Assembly (NCBI RefSeq): GCF_014639275.1
Contig: NZ_BMFW01000018.1
Span: 460 to 64,459 of the forward strand
Origin: Arthrobacter liuii
GTDB lineage: Bacteria > Actinomycetota > Actinomycetes > Actinomycetales > Micrococcaceae
Reading direction: 5' to 3'
DNA: 64,000 bases
Shown here: positions 25,471 to 36,112 of the stretch, piece by piece
How the letters are laid out: every line of letters begins with the position of its first letter
Position numbering within the stretch: the first letter of the stretch is position 1
Position numbers and translations under genes: made by a program
The notes under the pieces: model-generated
Database searches by the model: none
Told to the model about the DNA's origin: nothing
Seen by the model: the letters and a program-made list of their open reading frames with translations, nothing else

Positions 25471-26889
25471 TTAGGTGTACAGCGAGGCGAACCGGCGGTA
25501 CCTCGCCAGCACGCCGCCGTCGTCCTTTCCTTGTGGAAGGTCGACGCCGTCGGCCGCCCACTCAGGAAAATGTCCGGTTAGCGCCGCCGCGGCCTGGCGG
25601 GCGGCACCGTCGGCGACGTACTCACCCGGCTGCGGAACCCTGATTCCGGTTCCCAGCAGGGCCGCTGCGACTTCCTGCACGGCTGGGGACTGGGCGCCCC
25701 CGCCCACCAGGAGGATCCGGCGGACAGACACTCCCTGGTCCTGCAGCGCGGCAAGGCCGTCCGCCAGGGAACAGACCACGCCTTCGACGGCGGCGCGCGC
25801 CAGGTTGGCCGGCGTGTAGTTGGACCGGGTGATGCCGTGCAGGGAACCGGTGGCGTCCGGCAGGTTGGGCGTCCTCTCCCCGTCGAAGTAGGGGACCAGG
25901 ATGAGGCCTCCGGCGCCGGGCCCGGCGGACAAGGCAAGCCGGTTGAACTCCGGCAGGTCCACGTCCAGCAGGGCGGCCGTGGCATCGAAGACGCGCGTGG
26001 CATTCAAGGTGCACACCAACGGCAGGTAATGACCGGCAGCGTCCGCGAACCCGGCCACGAGTCCCGACGCATCTGCCGCCGGCGTATCCGAGACCGCAAA
26101 CACCGTGCCTGACGTTCCCAGCGACATCACCACGTCGCCCAGCGCGGCGCCTGCGCCGAGTGCAGCGGCCGCGTTGTCGCCGGCACCGGCGCCCAGGAGG
26201 GTGCCCGCCGGAGTCCTTCCCGCCGCTTCCAGGGGGCCCAGGACCTTGGGAAGGAGCGGCACATGGCCGAGTGACGCGGACACGACGTCAGCGAGATACC
26301 GGCCCGCCGCCGTCGAGTAGTATCCCGTGCCTGACGCGTCGGAACGGTCTGTGGCCAGCGCCTCCAGGCCTTCCCGGCCGCTGCCCGGACCGAAGCCGGC
26401 AAGCCGCCAGGTCAGCCAGTCATGCGGGAGGCACACGGCGGCCACACTTGCCGCGTTTTCCGGTTCGTTGTCGGCCAGCCAGCGCAGCTTGGTCACGGTC
26501 AGGGACGCCACGGGCACTGTTCCGGTGGCGCGGGCCCAGTACTGGGCGCCGGTGGCGGGATCGCCGCCGCCGGCACTGTTGATGAGCTCCGCCGCCGCGC
26601 CGGCACTCCGGGTGTCGTTCCACAGCAGGGCGGGGCGGACCACCGCACCGTCGCTGTCCAGGCAGACCATGCCGTGCTGCTGGCCGCCGACGGAGACGGC
26701 GCCGACGTCATCCAGTCCGCCGGCGTCCGCCACCGCTTTCTGCAGGGCAGCCCACCAGTGGTCCGGGTGGACCTCCGTGCCCTCAGGGTGCGCCGCCCGG
26801 CCCTGGCGGACCAGGGCTCCGGTGTCCGCATCGCGGACCACCACCTTGCAGGACTGCGTGGAGCTGTCGATGCCTGCGACGAGCACCAT
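25471..26889 (-). CDS. xylB: Xylulokinase
   Basis: FGGY kinase of 472 residues that phosphorylates D-xylulose to xylulose 5-phosphate for the pentose phosphate pathway. The start [15 protein letters not shown] contains the ATPase phosphate-1 loop; [12 protein letters not shown] and LLWNDTRS hold the sugar-binding Asp; [26 protein letters not shown] and the late [15 protein letters not shown] complete the fold. It follows xylA by three bases on the same strand and is surely co-transcribed with it. Confidence 0.95.
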   Translation of the reverse strand: MVLVAGIDSSTQSCKVVVRDADTGALVRQGRAAHPEGTEVHPDHWWAALQKAVADAGGLDDVGAVSVGGQQHGMVCLDSDGAVVRPALLWNDTRSAGAAAELINSAGGGDPATGAQYWARATGTVPVASLTVTKLRWLADNEPENAASVAAVCLPHDWLTWRLAGFGPGSGREGLEALATDRSDASGTGYYSTAAGRYLADVVSASLGHVPLLPKVLGPLEAAGRTPAGTLLGAGAGDNAAAALGAGAALGDVVMSLGTSGTVFAVSDTPAADASGLVAGFADAAGHYLPLVCTLNATRVFDATAALLDVDLPEFNRLALSAGPGAGGLILVPYFDGERTPNLPDATGSLHGITRSNYTPANLARAAVEGVVCSLADGLAALQDQGVSVRRILLVGGGAQSPAVQEVAAALLGTGIRVPQPGEYVADGAARQAAAALTGHFPEWAADGVDLPQGKDDGGVLARYRRFASLYT

Positions 26890-26892
26890 GGC

Positions 26893-28080
26893 CTAGCGGG
26901 CGCCGAGGAGGTGTTCGATGGCGAGCTGGTTGAGGCGGACGAACGCGAAGGAGCGTTCTGCGGCCTTATCGGCATTGAAGTCCTCGAACGCGCTGGTGTC
27001 GGCGAGCAGGTCGGAGGTGCTTTCGCCGGCGTTGAGGGTGGGTTCGCCGAGTTCGAGGACGCCGGAGGTCTTGAGGGCTTCCTGCACCTGCGGGTCGGCG
27101 CGGAAGGCCAGGGCCCGTTCCTTGAGGAGCAGGTACATGGCCATGTTGGCTTTGGCGGATTCCCAGACGCCGTCGTAGCCGTCGGTCCGGGAGGGCTTGT
27201 AGTCGAAGTGCCGCGGGCCGTCGTACTTCGGGCCGCCGCCGGGGAAGCCGTTCTCAAGCAGGTCCACGGTGAAGAAGGCGCTGGTGAGGTCGCCGTGGCC
27301 GAAGACGAGGTCCTGGTCGTACTTGATGCTGCGTTGGCCGTTGAGGTCGATGTGGAAGAGCTTGCCGGCCCAGAGGGCCTGGGCGATGCCGTGGGTGAAG
27401 TTCAGCCCGGCCATCTGCTCGTGGCCGGTTTCGGGGTTCAGGCCCACGATGTCGCCGTGTTCGAGCTGGGCGATGAAGGCCAGGCCGTGGCCGACGGTCG
27501 GCAGGAAGATATCGCCACGGGGTTCGTTGGGCTTGGGTTCGAGCGCGATGCGCAGGTTGTAGCCCTTGTCCTTGATGTAGCCGGCGGCGGTGTCCACGCC
27601 TTCCTTCATCCGGTCCAGGGCGGCGGCGAGGTCCTTGGAGCCGTCATATTCGCTGCCTTCGCGCCCGCCCCACATGACGAAGGTTTCGGCGCCAAGTTCT
27701 GCGGCGAGGTCGATGTTGTGCAGGACCTTGGACAGGGCGAAGCGGCGGATGGAGCGGTCATTGGAGGTGAAGCCGCCGTCCTTGAACACCGGGTGGCTGA
27801 ACAGGTTGGTGGTGACCATGGGAACCTTCAGCCCGGTCTCCGCCAGGGCGGCACGGAAGTTCTTCAGGATCAGTTCCCGCTCCGAAGCGGAGGCCTCGAA
27901 CGGGACCAGGTCGTTGTCGTGGAAGGTGATGCCGTAGGCGCCAAGCTCTGCCAGGCGGTGGACTGCTTCCACCGGGTCGAGGGCAGCGCGGGTGGCCACG
28001 CCGAACGGATCGGCACCGGTCCAGCCGACAGTCCAGAGGCCAAAGGTGAACTTGTCAGCGGGGGTGGGGGAAAGAGTCAT
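26893..28080 (-). CDS. xylA: Xylose isomerase
   Basis: Converts D-xylose to D-xylulose (and D-glucose to D-fructose). The 395-residue length is that of the class I actinobacterial enzymes. Key residues are visible: His in [11 protein letters not shown], the metal-binding [13 protein letters not shown] with Glu and Lys, [16 protein letters not shown], and FHIDLNGQ with [10 protein letters not shown]. The ATG at 28080 has AAGGA at seven bases; the frame is open much further 5' but that region is the operator and the divergent regulator gene. First gene of a xylA-xylB operon. Confidence 0.97.
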   Translation of the reverse strand: MTLSPTPADKFTFGLWTVGWTGADPFGVATRAALDPVEAVHRLAELGAYGITFHDNDLVPFEASASERELILKNFRAALAETGLKVPMVTTNLFSHPVFKDGGFTSNDRSIRRFALSKVLHNIDLAAELGAETFVMWGGREGSEYDGSKDLAAALDRMKEGVDTAAGYIKDKGYNLRIALEPKPNEPRGDIFLPTVGHGLAFIAQLEHGDIVGLNPETGHEQMAGLNFTHGIAQALWAGKLFHIDLNGQRSIKYDQDLVFGHGDLTSAFFTVDLLENGFPGGGPKYDGPRHFDYKPSRTDGYDGVWESAKANMAMYLLLKERALAFRADPQVQEALKTSGVLELGEPTLNAGESTSDLLADTSAFEDFNADKAAERSFAFVRLNQLAIEHLLGAR

Positions 28081-28122
28081 GATGCGTCCTTGCGATCGGG
28101 CTCCGTGGATGTGCAGAGCTTT

Positions 28123-28167
28123 TAGTTCATTGCCTGAACTATATGAGCGGACGTATGGTGGGGTCAA
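28123..28167 (-). promoter_or_regulatory. xylA promoter with overlapping XylR-type operator
   Basis: Leftward -35 TTGACC (28167-28162) and -10 TATAGT (28143-28138) are 18 bases apart. The palindrome TAGTTCA-TTGCC-TGAACTA at 28123-28141 covers the -10 and the start point. Its outer TAGTT/AACTA resembles the operator of Bacillus XylR, also a ROK protein. Repression by the divergent ROK gene product and release by xylose is a strong inference. Confidence 0.7.
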
Positions 28168-28225
28168 TAGCCCAGCGGGGTGACAGCCGGAAATTGACGG
28201 ACCTTTTTGACCGAGGAGCTTTGTG

Positions 28226-29452
28226 ATGGTGATGCCGGCGCCTGCAGTGGCGGGACCCGGAGGCGCGGCGCCAGGCAGCGTGGGGGACGTCCGGCGCAGC
28301 AACCTGGCGCTGGTCTTGGGCGCAATCGCCGAGTTCCCGCCCGGCTCCTTTCCCAGCCGCGCCCAGGTGGCGGCCGCTACCGGACTGACGAAAGCATCGG
28401 TATCCAGCCTGGTGCTGGATCTTCTGGATGCCGGGATCATCAGCGAAATCGGCCTGAACCCGCAGGGGCGCGGCCGGCCGGGAGTGGGGCTGGAGCTTAA
28501 TCCAGGCCGTGCGGTCATGGGCATGGAAATCAACGTGGACTACATCTCTGTTGCAGTCGTTGACCTGGCCGGTGTTGTACTCCTCAGGGAGGTGCAGGAA
28601 CGCGATAACCGCAACAGCCCTTACGGGCCCGTGCTGGCGGCACTCGCGGTCCTTGCAGCAAGAGTGCGGAGCATGGCAGGGGAGCAGGGGATCCAGGTCC
28701 TGGGCGGAGGGCTGGCCGTTCCCGGACTCGTGGACCCTGCCCGGGTGCGCGTGCTTACCGCCCCCAACCTGGGCTGGATCAACGTGGACCTCGACCTTGA
28801 CGCGTTGTTGCCCGAAGTTCCATTGGGGATTGCGCTGTTCAACGAGGCCAATGCGGCGGCCCTGGCCGAACTCCGGCACCGGCCGCACGGGGCATCGAAC
28901 TTCCTCTTCGTCTCCGGCGAGGTGGGCGTCGGCGGCGGGATTGTCATCGGCTCCGAACTCTTCACCGGCCCTGAGGGCCATGCCGGGGAGGTGGGACACA
29001 TCGTGGTGGACCCCGACGGCGGCCTCTGTTCGTGCGGGGGAACGGGTTGCCTGGAGACGGTGGCCGGCCAGGATGCGATCTTCACTGCTGCCGGGCTTGC
29101 GGCGGACGGCGGTTCACGGTCCCAGGCCATGTCAGCACTCCTGCGGGCGCTGGAGGCCGGAGAGCCCAAGGCGATGGCCGCCGTCGAACGCGCGGGCGGC
29201 TGCCTGGGGATAGCGCTTGCGTCCACGGCGCGGGTGGTCAATATCCACTCCGTGGTTCTTGGCGGCCACTTCGCTGTCCTGGAACACTGGCTGCGTGCTC
29301 CGCTGATGGCCAGCCTGCACAAGTATGCGCCCGGCAAGTATGCGTCGGAGCAGGTCACCGTGTCTGCGGTCGGGGAGCCAGGTGCTCTGTTGGGAGCGGC
29401 CGGCAGCGTGATCCGGTCCCTGGTGGAGGCGCCGCACCGGCTGCACGCCTAG
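28226..29452 (+). CDS. ROK-family transcriptional regulator, probable XylR
   Basis: A 408-residue repressor divergent from xylA. Residues 20-80 hold a winged HTH ([37 protein letters not shown]), and the rest is a ROK sugar-kinase-like domain: [51 protein letters not shown] (read in part), and the zinc cluster with [19 protein letters not shown] at 28223 is possible, but GAGGAG is better placed for the ATG at 28226. Xylose is the expected inducer from context. Confidence 0.92.
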   Translation: MVMPAPAVAGPGGAAPGSVGDVRRSNLALVLGAIAEFPPGSFPSRAQVAAATGLTKASVSSLVLDLLDAGIISEIGLNPQGRGRPGVGLELNPGRAVMGMEINVDYISVAVVDLAGVVLLREVQERDNRNSPYGPVLAALAVLAARVRSMAGEQGIQVLGGGLAVPGLVDPARVRVLTAPNLGWINVDLDLDALLPEVPLGIALFNEANAAALAELRHRPHGASNFLFVSGEVGVGGGIVIGSELFTGPEGHAGEVGHIVVDPDGGLCSCGGTGCLETVAGQDAIFTAAGLAADGGSRSQAMSALLRALEAGEPKAMAAVERAGGCLGIALASTARVVNIHSVVLGGHFAVLEHWLRAPLMASLHKYAPGKYASEQVTVSAVGEPGALLGAAGSVIRSLVEAPHRLHA

Positions 29453-29465
29453 GTGCCAGAGCAAA

Positions 29466-29489
29466 CGCCCCGGTCCGAAGACCGGGGCG
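29466..29489. terminator. Bidirectional terminator between the ROK gene and tRNA-Arg
   Basis: CGCCCCGGTC (29466-29475) and GACCGGGGCG (29480-29489) close a stable C(CGAA)G tetraloop. It separates the rightward ROK gene from the leftward tRNA-Arg. Confidence 0.78.
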
Positions 29490-29502
29490 CCATCCACCAC
29501 GG

Positions 29503-29575
29503 TGCCCCAGGAGGGAATCGAACCCCCGACCGGCGGATTAGAAGGCCGCTGCTCTATCCCCTGAGCTACTGAGGC
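29503..29575 (-). tRNA. tRNA-Arg (anticodon TCT)
   Basis: Acceptor GCCTCAG/CTGGGGC pairs with one G-T. The anticodon loop CTTCTAA gives TCT (reads AGA). The anticodon stem GCGGC/TCCGC has four pairs plus a C-T mismatch next to the loop. T loop TTCGATT. CCA not encoded (CCG follows the discriminator A). Confidence 0.93.
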
Positions 29576-29781
29576 ATTGGCTTCCGGCCTGGATGCCGGC
29601 GCCTCAAAAAGTTTACATTGCCCGGGGTGCCGGCGGTGTCAGCCAGCGGCCACTGTTCCTCCACACCTGCTGTCCGCCTGGCTTTATCCACATAGGGGAA
29701 CCCGCGCCTCCTGCCCGCTGCGGTCCGGCGCGATGCTGGTGGTGCCTGCAAAAGGCGCCACTATCCAGACAGGACGTAGAC

Positions 29782-30333
29782 ATGAGCGAATCGATCACCA
29801 TTCGGGGTTTCGTGGCCACCGAGATAACCAGTTCCACCACGCCAGGGGGAGTTGCAACAGCTTCCTTCCGGCTCGGTTCCACCTCCCGCCGCTTTGACCG
29901 GGAATCCAAAACATGGGGTGACGGGCATACCAACTGGTTCACCGTCCAGGGCTACCGCAACCTTGCCGGAACCCTGGGCTGCAGCATCAGGAAGGGCCAG
30001 CCCGTCATCGTCGTGGGCAAGCTGAAGATCCGCTCTTGGGAAAAGGATGGGCGGGTGTATCACTCCACCGTCATCGACGCTGAAGCCGTGGGGCACGACC
30101 TCACGTTTGGCTCGGCCAACTTCATCCGCACCGCCGCCAGGCCTGCGCTTTCCCTCGTGGAGCAGCCGCCGGCCCCGGATGACGAGTCCGGGATGGACCA
30201 GGTTCCGGACGAGCCCGAGGACCGCGAGGACGAACACTCCGAAGACCACGGCCCTGCCACCCTCGTCATCGAGGACAGGGACGGCGCCCTCGCCTCCCTT
30301 GACCTGGAAACGGGGGAACTCGCCGAAGTCTAG
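29782..30333 (+). CDS. ssb: Single-stranded DNA-binding protein, SsbB-like paralogue
   Basis: A 183-residue OB-fold protein: ITIRGFVATEITSSTTPGG, TNWFTVQGYRNLAGTLGCSIRKGQPVIVVGKLKIRSW, with RVYHSTVIDAEAVGHDL. The replicative SSB normally ends in an acidic DDDIPF tip that recruits partners; this one ends LDLETGELAEV after an acidic linker, so the tip is absent. Next-but-one to ettA, as ssbB (Rv2478c) is in mycobacteria, it is probably the second SSB rather than the replicative one. The ATG has AGGA seven bases upstream. Role in recombination, natural transformation or segregation is open. Confidence 0.9.
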   Translation: MSESITIRGFVATEITSSTTPGGVATASFRLGSTSRRFDRESKTWGDGHTNWFTVQGYRNLAGTLGCSIRKGQPVIVVGKLKIRSWEKDGRVYHSTVIDAEAVGHDLTFGSANFIRTAARPALSLVEQPPAPDDESGMDQVPDEPEDREDEHSEDHGPATLVIEDRDGALASLDLETGELAEV

Positions 30334-30508
30334 GAAACACGTATCAGTATCAGCGTTCCCGTCCAGTCCCGGGCGGACGGATCGGCGGCACCCCCGTCCG
30401 CCCTCCGTCCGTCCGCCAGTTCCCGCCGCCGGCCAACCCATGAGCGGCCGATGCTCACGGGAGGCCATAGTGAACGGATGGCCCCGATACCCGTGGCAGA
30501 ATGACACC

Positions 30509-31069
30509 ATGCGGCACACCCCCTACCACCGGCAGAACAACCGGGCCGGTGCAGCGCTGGCGAGCGTTGTCATGGCCGCATTGCTGTCGGGGTGCGTTGC
30601 CGGTCCTTCCTCCAGCCGGCCGGCAGTTGAGGGCAACGGCGGGCAGGCATCATCACCGGCCGCCGCCGCTTCCCCTGCCGGGCACGGACAGCCGGCCGCA
30701 ACTCCAACGCCGCAAGGTAGCGGCCCCGCTGAGGAACCGCTGGCCAACACATCGGCCGGAGCATCTCCAGCGGATGCCGCAGCCACGGAAACGGTAAAAC
30801 GGACCGTGACGGATGCGCTGGACAAATTGGCGGCAGGAACTCCTAAACCGGCCACGGCACAGGTCAGCGAGGCCCTGACCGGAGCGGGCATCGCGCCGGC
30901 AGTGCAACAGGTCTCGCAAAGCCGGACGCCCACCGGGCTGGAGGCGGACGCCATCGAGGCGGCGGTGCTGCAAGGCAAGGACTGCGTCATCGGCCAGATA
31001 CGTGAAGGTGCCGTGACCGTCACCGTCCTCCCGGTCCTGGCCAGCGGAAAGTGTTTCGTGGGCTCCTGA
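30509..31069 (+). CDS. Putative lipoprotein with a C-terminal DUF6993-like domain
   Basis: A 186-residue exported protein. The N-terminal signal (RAGAALASVVMAALLSGC) ends in a lipobox with the lipid cysteine at residue 29. A low-complexity Ala/Pro/Ser/Gly linker follows to about residue 90. The C-terminal domain (VKRTVTDALDKLAAGTPKP to GKDCVIGQIREGAVTVTVLP with a final CFVGS) resembles DUF6993 and contains two cysteines that could pair. The ATG at 30509 is chosen for a normal signal length. Function unknown; surface-anchored. Confidence 0.82.
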   Translation: MRHTPYHRQNNRAGAALASVVMAALLSGCVAGPSSSRPAVEGNGGQASSPAAAASPAGHGQPAATPTPQGSGPAEEPLANTSAGASPADAAATETVKRTVTDALDKLAAGTPKPATAQVSEALTGAGIAPAVQQVSQSRTPTGLEADAIEAAVLQGKDCVIGQIREGAVTVTVLPVLASGKCFVGS

Positions 31070-31130
31070 ACGCGCCCGCCTCCCGGCCGCAAATGTGAGA
31101 TATGCCCGCCAACCCACTAGATTTGAGATC

Positions 31131-32813
<1,683 letters not shown>

Positions 32814-32853
32814 TCTGGGGGCGCACGGAAACAACGCGCGTATTTGCATGACA

Positions 32854-32895
32854 AGGAAGGCCGGCACCCGTTCAGTTTCGGGTGCCGGCCTTCCT
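32854..32895. terminator. Bidirectional terminator between ettA and tesB
   Basis: A perfect 17-bp stem at 32854-32870 with 32879-32895 and an eight-base loop separates two convergent genes. Confidence 0.85.
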
Positions 32896-32927
32896 CATTG
32901 TTTCTTCATGCCAGGGGCTGATACTCC

Positions 32928-33842
32928 CTATGCCTGGCCGGCGGGAACGCGCACCATCCCCTCCTGGGCAACCGATGCCACGTGCTGGCCCTCGCGGTTG
33001 AAAATCTTGCCGGTGGCCAGCCCGCGCGCGCCGTGCGCACTGGGGGACTCCTGGACGTACAGCAGCCATTCGTCCACCCGGGCCGGACGGTGCCACCACA
33101 TCGCGTGGTCCAGGCTGGCAACATTCATGCCGGGGGTGATCCAGCTCAGGCCATGCCGCCGAAGGATGGATTCGAGCAGTGTGTAGTCGCTGGCATAGGC
33201 CAGGGCGGCGCGGTGCAGGTTGGGGTCGTCCGGCATCGGCCCGAACGTCTTCATCCAGACGGCGTTGCGGGCCTCCCGCGGGCCGGCCGCGGAGACGTAC
33301 AGCGCCGCGTCGATGTGGCGGATGTCGAAGGGACGCTCGTAGGCCCAATGCCGTGCCACCGGATGGTCGAACTTCCCCAGCAGGTCTGCCGTGCTGGGCA
33401 GGGATTCAGGGTCCGGGATTCCGGCCGGCATCATCGAGGAGTGGTCCACCCCTTCGTCCTCACCCTGGAAAGACGCGATCATGGACAGGATGGGCACGCC
33501 GTCCTGGTAGGCGTGGACGCGCCGCGCGGAAAACGACCGGCCGTCGCGGAGCCGCTGCACACCGAAGGTGATGGGCTTGTTGGCATCGCCGGGCCGCAGG
33601 AAGTAGCCGTGCATGGAGTGGACAAACCGTTCCGGATCCACTGTCCTGATGGACGCGACAAGTGACTGCGCAAGCACCTGGCCACCGAACACGCGGTGGT
33701 GCGGCTGCCGCTGTGATGGGCCCAGGAAAATATCCTCGTCCGTCCGTGCGCCCTCAAGTTCGCCAAGGTCCAGCAGTTCGATCAGCGATGAGGTGGGGTC
33801 TCCGCTTGGCGGGGCCAGCAGTCCGGCTTCGGCTTCAGTCAT
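32928..33842 (-). CDS. tesB: Acyl-CoA thioesterase II
   Basis: Double hot-dog thioesterase of 304 residues that hydrolyses medium and long acyl-CoAs. Family landmarks: DIFLGPSQRQPHHRVFGGQVLAQ, VHSMHGYFLRPGD with the double-domain YFLRPG motif, the Asp in LAYASDYTLLES, and SLDHAMWWHRP in the second domain. The ATG at 33842 fits. It is convergent with ettA and divergent from the uncharacterised gene at 33907. Confidence 0.94.
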   Translation of the reverse strand: MTEAEAGLLAPPSGDPTSSLIELLDLGELEGARTDEDIFLGPSQRQPHHRVFGGQVLAQSLVASIRTVDPERFVHSMHGYFLRPGDANKPITFGVQRLRDGRSFSARRVHAYQDGVPILSMIASFQGEDEGVDHSSMMPAGIPDPESLPSTADLLGKFDHPVARHWAYERPFDIRHIDAALYVSAAGPREARNAVWMKTFGPMPDDPNLHRAALAYASDYTLLESILRRHGLSWITPGMNVASLDHAMWWHRPARVDEWLLYVQESPSAHGARGLATGKIFNREGQHVASVAQEGMVRVPAGQA

Positions 33843-33906
33843 GGTCCGACTCTAGACGGCGCCGCGGGAACCACTCAACCGGAGTGCAGCCGGTAGTGTT
33901 CTTGGT

Positions 33907-34566
33907 GTGTCTGATCTTCTCACCTCATCCTTCCGTTTCGCCGATCCCCGGGATCTCGCCGACCTGAAGACGTTCGCCACGCGCGCCAAGGCCATCGACG
34001 ACGGCGCCATCCGCCTGCAGGCCGCTGGTTCCGTCCTGGCCGCCTACGTGTGCGTCCTGCGGCCCAGACTGCTGGGCGAATCGACGCCCACCATCCTGGG
34101 CTTGCGCACCACTGCGCTGGCGGAACCGTCGGGAACGGACGTCACGGTGTCGCTGTCGGCTGTCCTGGACCGGCTGGCACGCGCGGGGGAGCACGACGTC
34201 GAACTGCCCGTCCCGCCCACAACGGTCACCGAATCCTGGACTGGCGTAGGCGCCCCACGGGGCGGATGGGAACTGCTGGGGGCGGTAAGCGACGCCCACC
34301 TCCGCGCGGCCGCCGAAGCGGGCATCGCCGAAGTGGCGGGCATCGTGCCCGACAAGCCGGGCGCCCTCATTGTCAACAACGCCCGGGCGGCCGTTTGGGG
34401 GCGGGAACTGGACAGCTCCGGCCTGCCCGCCGGTGCTGCTTTCGCAGCCCTCGCGCTGGGTTTCCTGGCAGACGGCGACCAGAAGCTGTACCGTGCCGGG
34501 CGCTGGTTCCGGCTTACCGGTCCTCGCGGCCACGTCCTGGCGCGGACCGGAAGCGGCCTTCTGTAA
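33907..34566 (+). CDS. Conserved actinobacterial protein of unknown function
   Basis: A 219-residue cytosolic protein with GTG start. It has a helical N-terminal region (ADPRDLADLKTFATRAKAIDDGAIRLQ), alternating strands in the middle (VLAAYVCVLRPRLLGES, LGLRTTALAEP) and a C-terminal globular part ending KLYRAGRWFRLTGPRGHVLAR. No transmembrane segment or known catalytic motif. It converges with glbO. I recognise it as a protein of fixed length in related genomes but cannot assign a function. Confidence 0.8.
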   Translation: MSDLLTSSFRFADPRDLADLKTFATRAKAIDDGAIRLQAAGSVLAAYVCVLRPRLLGESTPTILGLRTTALAEPSGTDVTVSLSAVLDRLARAGEHDVELPVPPTTVTESWTGVGAPRGGWELLGAVSDAHLRAAAEAGIAEVAGIVPDKPGALIVNNARAAVWGRELDSSGLPAGAAFAALALGFLADGDQKLYRAGRWFRLTGPRGHVLARTGSGLL

Positions 34567-34585
34567 ACTCCGGGCCGGCCCTGCG

Positions 34586-34608
34586 GGCATCCGGCAGACG
34601 AGGATGCC
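34586..34608. terminator. Weak hairpin between convergent genes
   Basis: GGCATCC (34586-34592) pairs with GGATGCC (34602-34608). It lies between the ends of the unknown gene and glbO; no T-run, so only a modest candidate. Confidence 0.35.
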
Positions 34609-34612
34609 GGTG

Positions 34613-35095
34613 TCAGCCCTCGGAAGGACTGTTCACCATGGACAGCGCCGCCCGGTCCATGTAGTCCCACAGGGTTCCCTCGTAGAGGGCAGGCAGTTCC
34701 AGGGCGTCCACCGCGGCGCGCATATGGAACAACCAACGGTCCTTCGCCTCGGGCGTGACCTTGAAGGGCACGTGCCGCATGCGAAGCCGTGGGTGGCCAC
34801 GCTCCTCACCGTAAGTTGTGGGACCGCCCCAGTACTGCTCAAGGAACATCAGGAACCGGCGCTTCGCGGGGGCCAGGTCCTCCTCCGGGTACATAGGGCG
34901 CAGCAGGGGATCGGTGGCGACGCCGTCATAAAAGACATCGATGAGCTTCACGAAGGTGTCATGGCCGCCCACTGCGTCGTAGAAGCTGTCGGTGTAAGCC
35001 GGCTTGCTGAAGGGATCGTTCTGCATCAGCTGGGGCCGCTGCTGCGGCTGGGCAGGTCCACCTTCGGCAGGGCGCGGTTCGATAGGAAGCGACAT
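34613..35095 (-). CDS. glbO: Group II truncated haemoglobin
   Basis: A 160-residue 2-on-2 globin binding oxygen or nitric oxide. The core starts with SFYDAVGGHDTFVKLIDVFYDGV (tyrosine of helix B in the VFYD segment), then MYPEEDLAPAKRRFLMFLEQYWGGP, the proximal histidine in RLRMRHVPFKV and the group II tryptophan in DRWLFHMRAAVDAL. The ATG at 35095 has GGGGA six bases upstream; a longer frame is not supported. It starts one base after the MscS stop, so the two form a transcript. Confidence 0.93.
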   Translation of the reverse strand: MSLPIEPRPAEGGPAQPQQRPQLMQNDPFSKPAYTDSFYDAVGGHDTFVKLIDVFYDGVATDPLLRPMYPEEDLAPAKRRFLMFLEQYWGGPTTYGEERGHPRLRMRHVPFKVTPEAKDRWLFHMRAAVDALELPALYEGTLWDYMDRAALSMVNSPSEG

Positions 35096-35096
35096 G

Positions 35097-35780
35097 CTAG
35101 TCCCCGGCTTTCTGGTCAGTCTTCTTGGTCTCAACCTGTGCCGAGCCCTGGTCCGTGGTTCCATCCCCGGATTCGTGCAGAGGAACGTACCGTCCCTGCG
35201 ACCGGTTGCCCACGCGCAGGATCTCGCCGTTGCGCAGGTACCAGATGGCGCCGTCGTCCGAGCGGACACGGGTAATCCGCAGCCCCATGGACTCCACCAC
35301 GCCCACCACTTCGCTGGTTTCGATCACGTCGCCGATTCCGTACTGGTCTTCAATGGTAATGAAGATTCCGGCCAGGAAGTCGCGGATCAGCTGCTGTGCG
35401 CCAAAGCCGATCGCCACACCCAGGATGCCCACGCTGGTCAGCAGCGGAGCAATGTTGATGTCCAGGTTCTGCAGCACGTACATGCCGGTGATGATTACCA
35501 CGAGCACTCCGACCACGCTGCTAAGCAGCGAACCGATGGTCTCCGCTCGCTGCACCCGCCGTTCATGGTCCAGTGCGCGAAATGCCGGGGCTGCCCACTT
35601 GAACGTGGGCTTCTTGAAGAAATTGCTGCCTGACGCCACCCGCTTGGTGATGCGGGAAATGATAAACGTGGCCACAAGCCAGACGGCGACGCCGACGCCG
35701 AGGCTGATAACGATGCCCGGGAAGCTGATCCCGTTGGGTTGGCTTGCGGCAGGGGGAAGGATGGACAACATGCTGACCAT
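35097..35780 (-). CDS. MscS-family mechanosensitive channel
   Basis: A small-conductance channel subunit of 227 residues. A first membrane segment at about residues 18-42 (FPGIVISLGVGVAVWLVATFI), a second at about 85-105 and the pore-lining helix SVGILGVAIGFGAQQLIRDFLAGIFI (read across residues 115-141) are followed by the beta domain (GIGDVIETSEVVGVVESMGLRITRVRS). The C-terminal acidic/polar tail is shorter than in E. coli MscS. It protects against hypo-osmotic burst. Coupled to glbO downstream. Confidence 0.9.
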   Translation of the reverse strand: MVSMLSILPPAASQPNGISFPGIVISLGVGVAVWLVATFIISRITKRVASGSNFFKKPTFKWAAPAFRALDHERRVQRAETIGSLLSSVVGVLVVIITGMYVLQNLDINIAPLLTSVGILGVAIGFGAQQLIRDFLAGIFITIEDQYGIGDVIETSEVVGVVESMGLRITRVRSDDGAIWYLRNGEILRVGNRSQGRYVPLHESGDGTTDQGSAQVETKKTDQKAGD

Positions 35781-35846
35781 AGGGGGAAGTAGCTCCTTGA
35801 GATATTGCTCTTTTCTCCTTCAACCCTAGCGCCGTCGCGTGGAGCA

Positions 35847-36112
35847 ATGCGCATCCTCATCCTGGGCGGACAAGCCTTCCTCTCCAAGGAAATTGCCGGG
35901 CAGGCCCTTGCCGCGGGGCCGTGACGTAACGTGCCTGGCCCGCGGCGCAGCGGCTGAGCCGCCGCAGGGCGCGCACTGGGTCAGGGCGGGCCCGGCCGCC
36001 TACACCGGGCGACGAACGCGCCCGCGGGCTGGACCGGCCCGGGAACGCCGGCCTGCCGCCCTCCGTGGAAAGCCGGCTCGTGGACGTGTTCTCCACCGGA
36101 GGTGGAGCCTAG
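35847..36112 (+). pseudogene. Remnant of an NAD-dependent epimerase/dehydratase gene
   Basis: The first 24 codons from the ATG at 35847 read MRILILGGQAFLSKEIAGQA, a Rossmann start typical of extended SDR epimerases, then hit a TGA near 35922. In another frame the sequence continues in homology (RDVTCLARGAAAEPPQGAHW), and the 3' end in a third frame reads as a C-terminus (LPPSVESRLVDVFSTGGGA, stop at 36110-36112). At least one frameshift and a large internal deletion, since the family has about 300-350 residues, leave only the two ends. The stop codon is shared back to back with the OsmC gene stop (CTAG). Confidence 0.75.
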
